Source of the DNA: Prevotella falsenii DSM 22864 = JCM 15124
Lineage (GTDB): Bacteria > Bacteroidota > Bacteroidia > Bacteroidales > Bacteroidaceae
Length of the DNA stretch: 64,000 nt
Direction: 5' to 3'
Assembly: GCF_000613945.1 (NCBI RefSeq)
Contig: NZ_BAJY01000006.1
Location: 1-64,000 of the forward strand
Notes under the pieces: generated by a model
The model's database searches: none
What the model was told of the DNA's origin: nothing
What the model saw: the letters and a program-made list of their open reading frames with translations, nothing else
Shown here: positions 57,765-64,000 of the stretch, one piece after another
Layout of the letters: the number at the start of each line of letters is the position of its first letter
How positions within the stretch are numbered: position 1 is the stretch's first letter
Translations under genes and position numbers: made by a program

Positions 57765-58253
57765 TTATAAAGAACCTTTAATGCTGTTCAACCAAGCATC
57801 GATTCTTCCTTCGGTTAAGTCGTCTTCGTTTACATCGTCGAGTGCAAGACCGATGAATTCGCCGTCTACAACTGCATCGCTATCGTCGAATGTATAACCT
57901 TCGGTAGGTACGCTTCCGATGATTTTTGCGCCTTGGGCAGCATCGTAAATTTCTTTCATAGCACCGCAGAAAGTGTCAGAATAAGACTCGCTATCGCCAC
58001 AACCGAAAAGTGCCACAGTCTTGTTTGAAAGGTCTGCTTCCTTCAAAACGTTTAAACCATCGTACCAATCGTCTTGCAATTCACCTGCTCCCCAAGTAGA
58101 AGTACCAAGGATAAGGTTGTCGTAATTAGCAATAGTATCGGCAGAAAAATCTGTAACGTTAATAGCCTCTACACCTAATTTCTCTGCAATGGTGTTTGCA
58201 ATATTCTCACATGTACCGGTTGATGAACCGAAAACTACTATTGTACTCTTCAT
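57765..58253 (-). CDS. fldA: Flavodoxin
   Basis: A 162-residue FMN-binding electron carrier. The phosphate loop is FGSSTGTCENIANTIAEKLG; the flavin-binding loops are LGTSTWGAGELQDDWY and FGCGDSESYSDTFCGAM. The long-chain type has the insertion seen here (EGYTFDDSDAVVDGEFIGLA). The start is ATG 58253 (MKSTIVVFG); the longer ORF runs through the promoter. It probably replaces ferredoxin when iron is short; that condition is known for the family, not shown here. Confidence 0.95.
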   Translation of the reverse strand: MKSTIVVFGSSTGTCENIANTIAEKLGVEAINVTDFSADTIANYDNLILGTSTWGAGELQDDWYDGLNVLKEADLSNKTVALFGCGDSESYSDTFCGAMKEIYDAAQGAKIIGSVPTEGYTFDDSDAVVDGEFIGLALDDVNEDDLTEGRIDAWLNSIKGSL

Positions 58254-58293
58254 TTTTGTATTAATTTTGTTACTATTGTTTTGTTTACGTTTG

Positions 58294-58301
58294 CAAAGAT
58301 A
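58294..58301 (-). promoter_or_regulatory. -7 box of the flavodoxin operon
   Basis: TATCTTTG on the minus strand, about 40 bp ahead of the start. Confidence 0.65.
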
Positions 58302-58322
58302 GGGAGTTTTATTTTTTCGTGC

Positions 58323-58371
58323 AATACCTAAAAATAGGGGTTCTTGCAAAATACCTACTTTTAAGTAGTGG
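58323..58371. promoter_or_regulatory. Possible operators upstream of flavodoxin
   Basis: TACCTAAAAATAGGGGT and the dyad CTACTT-TT-AAGTAG lie upstream of the -7 box. On the minus strand TAGGTATTTTGCA and TAGGTATTGCA form a direct repeat. No known regulator motif is recognised. Confidence 0.35.
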
Positions 58372-58496
58372 TTTATTAGGTTTAACACAACTTTTTCTGT
58401 GAGAAAAGAAGCAACAAACGGGCTTTAATATTTTTATTTCACATTCATTAAAGAAATTGAAGTAAAACACCTAAACAAAGTTAGTAAAACGCAAAA

Positions 58497-58540
58497 AAGA
58501 TGGTAGCGCAAAATGTTTTCGCATTCTACGCTACCATCTT
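58497..58540 (-). terminator. Terminator of the nadBAC operon
   Basis: A 12 bp perfect stem AAGATGGTAGCG, a 20-base loop, then TTTTTTGCG on the minus strand, 50 bp after nadC. Confidence 0.85.
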
Positions 58541-58589
58541 CTATCATAAGAAATAGCCATTTACACTATTTCCGAATACCTATTATATG

Positions 58590-59464
58590 CTATTTTACCA
58601 CAAGTTTATCGCTTCCTGCAGCTTTAAAACTCATATCCAATCCCTTTACGCTATGCGTGAGTGCGCCAAAAGAGATGAAATCGACACCTGCTTTTGCATA
58701 CGGTATCATGGTTTCGTAGGTTATTCCGCCACTCGATTCGGTTTCGCAACGCCCCGCAACTATGTCTACCGCCTTTCGAGTCTCTTCGGGTGTGAAGTTA
58801 TCGAACATGATACGGTCGCAGCCTTCCGCCAATACCTCGTCGAGTTCTTTGAAATTGCGCACTTCGCACTCTATTTTCAAGTTCTTGCCTTTCTCCTTGC
58901 AATAGGCTTTTGCACGAGAAATAGCGTTGTGAACCCCACCGCAGAAGTCTATGTGGTTGTCTTTCAAGAGTATCATATCGAAAAGTCCGATACGATGGTT
59001 CATACCTCCGCCGATATGAACAGCCTCTTTTTCAAGCATTCGCATACCCGGGGTGGTCTTGCGAGTGTCTAAAACACGTGTTTTGTGCCTGCATCGATAA
59101 GGGCTTGTTGGTATTTGTGGGTCATAGTGGCTATACCACTCATGCGTTGAAGTATGTTGAGCATTAAGCGTTCTGTCTGCAAAAGACTTTGTTCGCGCCC
59201 CTTCACGCTCATAACAATATCGCCGGGCTTTACGTGTGCGCCGTCTTCGATATACACTTCTACCACGAGTTCGGGGTCGAAGCGATGGAAAACACGCTTT
59301 GCAATGTCTACTCCGGCAAATATTCCTTCTTCTTTTATCAGCAATTTGCTTTCGCCCATGGCGTCGGCAGGTATGCAACAAAGGGTTGTATGGTCGCCAT
59401 CGCCAATATCTTCGCTAAAGGCAAGGTCGATTAATCTATCGTTTAACTCTTCTACTTGTAACAT
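58590..59464 (-). CDS. nadC: Nicotinate-nucleotide pyrophosphorylase (frameshifted)
   Basis: About 291 residues after repair. Quinolinate phosphoribosyltransferase, the last step of the nadBAC pathway. N-terminal part LAFSEDIGDGDHTTLCCIPA and ERLMLNILQRMSGIATMT; C-terminal barrel TRKTTPGMRMLEKEAVHIGG, GLFDMILLKDNHID, SSGGITYETMIPYAKAGVD. The frame breaks in the T-run at 59081-59084: DAGTK should run into TRVLDTRKTTPG, one A short in the coding strand. It is the last gene of the NAD operon, 41 bp after nadA. Confidence 0.94.
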
Positions 59465-59505
59465 ATCGTTATAATATAAATAGGTGAAAAACGGATTGCA
59501 GCGTA

Positions 59506-60498
59506 CTACAAGCCAAGTTTCTTTGATATTTCCAACATCTTATTGATAGGACGCACAGCCTTTTCCGCTATCTTAGGATCTACCTCTATCGCGGGCCATT
59601 CGTATTTAATGCAATTATATAGTTTCCTCATTGTAATGAGTTTCATGTAGTTACATTCGTTGCAGGCATGCGGTTCTTCGTTCGATGGCGCAGGAATGAA
59701 GGTCTTTTGCGGTGCAGATTTCTGCATTTCGTGGAGTATGCCCACCTCGGTAACGACAATAAACTTTTGTGCGTCGTCGTTGATGCTGAACTTCAGCAAA
59801 GCAGCCGTACTGCCCACCTTGTCGGCAAGTGCAGCTACTTCGCCCGTACATTCGGGGTGTGCCAACACCTTAGCATCGGGGTGTTGCTGTTTCAGCAGCT
59901 TAATGCCTTCCGCTGAAAAGCGTTCGTGCACATGGCAACCACCGTCCCAAAGCAGCATATTGCGCCCTGTGATACGGTTGATGTAGCCTCCGAGGTTCTT
60001 GTCGGGACCGAAAATAATCTTTGTATCTTTCGGAAACGACTCCACAACCTGGCATGCGTTGCTACTGGTAACAACAACGTCGGTGAGCGATTTTGTTGCT
60101 GCCGTAGTGTTTACATAGCTTATTACGGTGTGGTCGGGGTGAGCTTTCACAAACTTCTCGAACGTATCGGTGGGACAACTCTCTGCCAACGAACAAGAAG
60201 CGTTAAGGTCCGGCACAAGAATAGTTTTATCGGGGCAAAGTATTTTGTTGGTTTCGCCCATGAAATGCACACCGCACATTACGATAATATCGGCATCGGT
60301 AGTGGCTGCTTTCTGTGCAAGGGCAAGGCTGTCGCCTACGAAATCCGCCAAATCTTGTACTTCCGCATCTGTGTAATAATGTGCCATTATCACGGCGTTT
60401 TTCTCTTTACACATACGCTTTATTTCTGCTTTGATGTCTGTGTTGGCAGGGATTGGTTCGTCAATAAAACCCAGTTCGCTCCATTTCTTGTCTATCAT
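59506..60498 (-). CDS. nadA: Quinolinate synthase A
   Basis: A 330-residue 4Fe-4S enzyme that condenses iminoaspartate with dihydroxyacetone phosphate to quinolinate. The three cluster cysteines appear in IIVMCGVHFMGETNK, LAHPECTGEVAALAD and PHACNECNYMKLITM. Other family motifs: VIMAHYYTDAEVQDLADFVG and GPDKNLGGYINRITGRNMLL. It lies between nadB and nadC in the expected pathway operon. Confidence 0.96.
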   Translation of the reverse strand: MIDKKWSELGFIDEPIPANTDIKAEIKRMCKEKNAVIMAHYYTDAEVQDLADFVGDSLALAQKAATTDADIIVMCGVHFMGETNKILCPDKTILVPDLNASCSLAESCPTDTFEKFVKAHPDHTVISYVNTTAATKSLTDVVVTSSNACQVVESFPKDTKIIFGPDKNLGGYINRITGRNMLLWDGGCHVHERFSAEGIKLLKQQHPDAKVLAHPECTGEVAALADKVGSTAALLKFSINDDAQKFIVVTEVGILHEMQKSAPQKTFIPAPSNEEPHACNECNYMKLITMRKLYNCIKYEWPAIEVDPKIAEKAVRPINKMLEISKKLGL

Positions 60499-60529
60499 AT
60501 CTTATAATGTTAATTGTATTTCCTTATAG

Positions 60530-62128
60530 TCAGTCTTTGTTTTGCGGGTCGTTGGCATGCTTCGGATAGTCTATCGTATAGTGCAATCCACGACTTTCCT
60601 TGCGTGCTATTGCCTGACGGGTGATAAGATAGCCTACGTTTATCATGTTTCGCAGCTCGCAAATATCCTTCGTTGCCTTCACTTGCTTAAAGAGGTTTTC
60701 GGTTTCTTCGTAAAGAAGGTCGAGCCTATCCCATGCACGTTTCAAACGTAAGTTGCTTCTCACAATGCCAACATAGTTGCTCATGATTTCGCCTACTTCC
60801 TTAACACTTTGCGTTATCAGCACTCGTTCTTCGTAAGTAGGCGTACCGGTATCGTCCCATTCGGGTATGTTGGTGTTGAACTGACAGCTATCAATAATGC
60901 TAAGAGAGTGTTCTGCAGCAAATTTAGCATAGACTACGGCTTCGACAAGCGAATTGCTTGCCAAACGATTGCCGCCATGCAAGCCTGTGCAGGAACATTC
61001 GCCAACGGCATAAAGTCGCTTTATCGTGCTTTCGCCGTTCAGGTCTACTTTTATACCGCCACACATATAGTGGGCACTGGGGCACACGGGGATATACTCT
61101 TTGGTTATGTCGATGCCCAAGCTAAGACACTTTGCATAGATGTGTGGAAAGTGTTTTCGGGTTTCATCGGCATTCTTGTGCGTTACATCAAGGCAGACAT
61201 GGGCAAGTCCGTGTATCTTCATTTCTTGGTCGATAGCCCTTGCCACAATATCGCGGGGGGCGAGCGAAAGTCGTTCGTCGTACTTCTGCATGAACTCTTC
61301 TCCGTTCGGGAGACGAAGAATGCCGCCATAGCCACGCATTGCTTCGGTTATCAAGAAAGCGGGACGGGTTTCTTTCGGATTGTAAAGCACCGTAGGATGA
61401 AACTGCACAAACTCCATATCGGCAACAGTTCCTTTTGCTCTATACACCATTGCGACGCCGTCTCCGGTGGCTATACCGGGGTTTGACGTCGTACCATAAA
61501 CCGCTCCGCAACCACCTGTTGCCATAACCGTAACTTTACTTAAATAGGTATCTATCTTCTGTGTGGCAGGATTTAAGATGTATGCGCCATAACATTCAAT
61601 GTTCGGTGTACGGCGTGTTACTTCAATTCCAAGGTGGTGCTGCGTAATTATTTCTACGGCATAATGGTTTTCGAGCACCGTTATGTTCTCGTTGCTGCGC
61701 ACTGCTGCCATTAGTCCGCGTTGTATTTCGGCTCCTGTGTCGTCGGCATGATGAAGTATGCGGAACTCGCTATGTCCGCCTTCGCGGTGTAAATCGTATG
61801 CGCCCTCGTTGTTCTTATCGAAGTTTATGCCCCAATTCACAAGGTCGCTGATAGCCTGCGGGGCATTGCGAACAACGTGTTCCACCGCCTGCGGGTCGGA
61901 AATAAAGTCGCCTGCCACCATCGTATCGGCTATATGTTTATCGAAATTATCTACCGGCAAATTGGTAACAGAGGCTATACCGCCTTGTGCTTTTGTTGTA
62001 TTTGCTTCATCAAGAGTGGTTTTGCACACCAATACAACTTTCCATTTACCGCTGTTTGCTACGCGAAGAGCATAGCTCATTCCGGCAATACCGCCGCCTA
62101 TGACAAGAATATCTGACTTATGTATCAT
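60530..62128 (-). CDS. nadB: L-aspartate oxidase
   Basis: A 532-residue FAD enzyme oxidising aspartate to iminoaspartate, the first step of de novo NAD synthesis. FAD-binding DILVIGGGIAGMSYALRVA; TKAQGGIASVT; the substrate region REGGHSEFRILHHADDTGAE; GECSCTGLHGGNRLASNSLV; C-terminal helical domain. Length normal. It heads the operon; a -7 box lies at 62158-62165. Confidence 0.96.
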   Translation of the reverse strand: MIHKSDILVIGGGIAGMSYALRVANSGKWKVVLVCKTTLDEANTTKAQGGIASVTNLPVDNFDKHIADTMVAGDFISDPQAVEHVVRNAPQAISDLVNWGINFDKNNEGAYDLHREGGHSEFRILHHADDTGAEIQRGLMAAVRSNENITVLENHYAVEIITQHHLGIEVTRRTPNIECYGAYILNPATQKIDTYLSKVTVMATGGCGAVYGTTSNPGIATGDGVAMVYRAKGTVADMEFVQFHPTVLYNPKETRPAFLITEAMRGYGGILRLPNGEEFMQKYDERLSLAPRDIVARAIDQEMKIHGLAHVCLDVTHKNADETRKHFPHIYAKCLSLGIDITKEYIPVCPSAHYMCGGIKVDLNGESTIKRLYAVGECSCTGLHGGNRLASNSLVEAVVYAKFAAEHSLSIIDSCQFNTNIPEWDDTGTPTYEERVLITQSVKEVGEIMSNYVGIVRSNLRLKRAWDRLDLLYEETENLFKQVKATKDICELRNMINVGYLITRQAIARKESRGLHYTIDYPKHANDPQNKD

Positions 62129-62157
62129 GCTAATATTGCTGTTCTTTTGAATTAATG

Positions 62158-62165
62158 CAAAAGTA
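62158..62165 (-). promoter_or_regulatory. -7 box of the nadBAC operon
   Basis: TACTTTTG on the minus strand, 29 bp ahead of nadB. Confidence 0.6.
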
Positions 62166-62262
62166 ATAATATTTTCTTAAATATGCCAACACGAAGTCTT
62201 TTTACTTAGAATTAAATTGCTTGGAAATACGTGAGCATTTTATACTTGCTGCGCATTCTCTC

Positions 62263-62337
62263 AAAATTGTCTTATAAGACAATTTTAATTCTCCTATAAG
62301 ACAATTTCAATTCTCTTATAAGACAATTTTACACCTC
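62263..62337. repeat. 22 bp-period repeat array C
   Basis: TTATAAGACAATTT, CTATAAGACAATTT and TTATAAGACAATTT begin at 62272, 62294 and 62316, exact 22 bp steps joined by YAATTCTC. The left end is a perfect 24 bp palindrome (62263-62286, AAAATTGTCTTA and its complement). Downstream CCTGAAAAAGA (62384) and CGTGAAAAAGA (62406) are again 22 bp apart. Confidence 0.78.
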
Positions 62338-62478
62338 TGCAAACTCCTGATTATCAACGAGTTACAAGAGTGCATTTTTAGCCCCTGAAAAAGAGGAAAT
62401 CGGTGCGTGAAAAAGACACTTTTTATCTTGCTGAAACCACGTCATGCCGGCAAAGAAATAAAAGGGATTTGGCATAGC

Positions 62479-64000
62479 TTAATGCTTTACAAACTTTTGA
62501 TGATTGCGAATGTATATGCCACGTGGCAAATCGGCTTCGGAAGTACCGGCATAGCGTCCGTCGAGATGGTAAATGCGTCGGTCTGAGGCGGCAGAAGCGG
62601 CCGGCTCGTGTTGCGTAATGCCTGCTGCAGCCATTCGCAAAACCTCTTTCAAACCTTCATATACATTTATTTCGCCATAGCCATACCAATTGTTCGGACA
62701 GGTTAGTGCCGTGTCGTAGCGAGTACACGTCTTGCGAAACACCTCCAAACAGTCGTGCGGTGTAAGACGAGGGTACGCCTGAAGCCACAAGGCGATGGCA
62801 CCGGCGACGACCGGCGACGACATCGACGTGCCGCTGTTGGCATTCCAAGCATAGGTTCTGCCATTGTGTTCGAAGTGTTTTACATCTGACGCCAGCGGTG
62901 CTCCTGCATTCTCCGGATTCATTATAAAATAACTGCTGTAAGCCGAAACAACGTTTTGTCCCGGTGCCATTACGTCGGGTTTGGTTCGCCCGTCTATGGT
63001 CGGACCGACACCGGAGAACGATGTTCGCCGCCCGTCTGTGCCTTTGTTGTAGTCTTTCCACTCGCCCAAATAGTTCAGAAAGCCTCGCCGATAAGCCGTT
63101 GCTCCTACCGAAATAACACTTGGAGCACTCGAAGGAGAGTGAATGCTGTAACTGTTATCGCCCACCTTTAACATCGGATTTTGGTCGCGTGGCGGCAGGA
63201 AACCTCTTATGCGATAAAGGTCTATCGTAGCCTCGCTGCTTGCAAATTCTATCGACACAGGCACATCGTATCCCAAATCAGGCAGGCTTGCAAGGCGAAT
63301 ATCGTAGACCACATCTTCCGCTTTATAGCTTGACGGATAACCAAGAATACGCCATTCGTACATCTGATTGCCTATTTTAACGGAATCGATCAGCAAGGAG
63401 TCTTTGCAAGCAAGCACCTTCTCCATTGGTATTTCAACGACTTGACCGGTAGGACTGTTGGCAGGGACTTTCATTCGGAATACAAACGGCTTGTCGGTCT
63501 TCGCCGTAAAGTAGGCACTTTCGCGGTTTCCCCACAGCAACGATTCTATATTCGGAGTGCCTTGAGGCTTGTGCACATAGTTTATCCAGTCGGCATCGTT
63601 GCCTGCCGAAGCAACAATGATATGTCCCGGTCCGGTCATCTTGTCGAGCATTTCGTAGTATAATTGGTCGTAACCATGGAAATCCTGATGCCCACCCTCG
63701 CTAAAATTAATCACACAGGGCTTGCCTTGGCTGTCGGCATAGTCGAATATATATTTAAAACCAAGAGCATCGGTGGCGTAGGTGTACTTGTAATAGTCTT
63801 CTTTATCGATGAGTTCGATATTATCGCCGGCAGCATTTGCCACCATAACAATATCTGCTTCGTAGGCTATGCCGCGATACGGGCTTGTCTTGCCCGTTCC
63901 TTCTGCCCCACTTCCGGCTGCTATTCCTGCCGTATGCGTTCCGTGTGTCTGTGTAAGACCGTCTAAAGGGTGTCCTATCTGTAACAGTTCTGCCGTGCCA
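62479..64000 (-). CDS. Subtilisin-like (S8) serine protease, partial
   Basis: The last ~506 codons of a secreted protease that continues beyond the right edge. The active-site His is in HGTHTAGIAAGSG (about 63920-63960), an insert of ~150 residues follows, and the active-site Ser is in NSGTSMSSPVVAGAIALWLQ. The Asp motif and N-terminus are outside. The C-terminus YHLDGRYAGTSEADLPRGIY resembles a short sorting tail, so surface delivery by the type IX system is plausible. Confidence 0.9.
   Translation of the reverse strand, partial: GTAELLQIGHPLDGLTQTHGTHTAGIAAGSGAEGTGKTSPYRGIAYEADIVMVANAAGDNIELIDKEDYYKYTYATDALGFKYIFDYADSQGKPCVINFSEGGHQDFHGYDQLYYEMLDKMTGPGHIIVASAGNDADWINYVHKPQGTPNIESLLWGNRESAYFTAKTDKPFVFRMKVPANSPTGQVVEIPMEKVLACKDSLLIDSVKIGNQMYEWRILGYPSSYKAEDVVYDIRLASLPDLGYDVPVSIEFASSEATIDLYRIRGFLPPRDQNPMLKVGDNSYSIHSPSSAPSVISVGATAYRRGFLNYLGEWKDYNKGTDGRRTSFSGVGPTIDGRTKPDVMAPGQNVVSAYSSYFIMNPENAGAPLASDVKHFEHNGRTYAWNANSGTSMSSPVVAGAIALWLQAYPRLTPHDCLEVFRKTCTRYDTALTCPNNWYGYGEINVYEGLKEVLRMAAAGITQHEPAASAASDRRIYHLDGRYAGTSEADLPRGIYIRNHQKFVKH

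Overview
The window looks like a chromosomal segment of Prevotella or a close relative (Bacteroidales). The evidence is Bacteroidetes-type promoters (TTTG, then about 20 bp, then TAnnTTTG), C-terminal tails of the type IX secretion kind, lipoproteins with an SC lipobox, and typical Bacteroidales neighbourhoods (outer membrane protein-lptC-CorC-PpiD; zapB-like/zapA/rny; nadB-nadA-nadC). Genus is inferred from family resemblance; no database search was possible.

Positions 1 to about 14.5 kb look like acquired DNA. A LytTR-type two-component system with a GNAT gene behind it diverges from a three-gene RND efflux pump. These are visibly more GC-rich than the genes from 15 kb onward. They are followed by two small excisionase-like HTH genes, a VapE-type helicase gene, a toprim primase, a DUF3408 gene, a MobC-like gene and a relaxase. 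This reads as the backbone of a mobilizable integrative element. It stops just before two tandem identical tRNA-Lys(CTT) genes whose 3' ends face it, the classic geometry of an integration site. The integrase and the left end are not in the window.

From 14.5 kb the content is ordinary chromosome: secA; a DUF4105 protein; an outer membrane protein/lptC/CorC/PpiD operon; an Omp28-like secreted protein; a nuclease, DAHP synthase-chorismate mutase and TPR cluster; a small polysaccharide module (rmlA and a Wzc-type tyrosine kinase); zapB-like, zapA and rny; a cluster of three related secreted proteins; copper ATPase and chaperone; a MATE exporter; a degenerate UDP-GlcNAc 2-epimerase; an SPFH/NfeD pair; two related secreted proteins; an M48 lipoprotein protease; DUF2023 and flavodoxin; the NAD operon nadBAC; and a partial subtilase.

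Two window-wide patterns stand out. First, intergenic regions carry short arrays with a strict 22-23 bp period. Five copies share a leader and a long hairpin whose two arms change together between copies; four other arrays have unrelated sequence but the same period and mostly the same alternating orientation. Two of the five lie inside MITE-like elements with terminal inverted repeats, and a different 207 bp MITE-like element lies near 55.7 kb. Second, ten genes, including essential secA, are broken at fourteen sites, each repaired by restoring one missing base that can be explained as a shortened homopolymer run. That pattern suggests sequencing or assembly error rather than gene decay, so those genes are annotated over their full repaired span.
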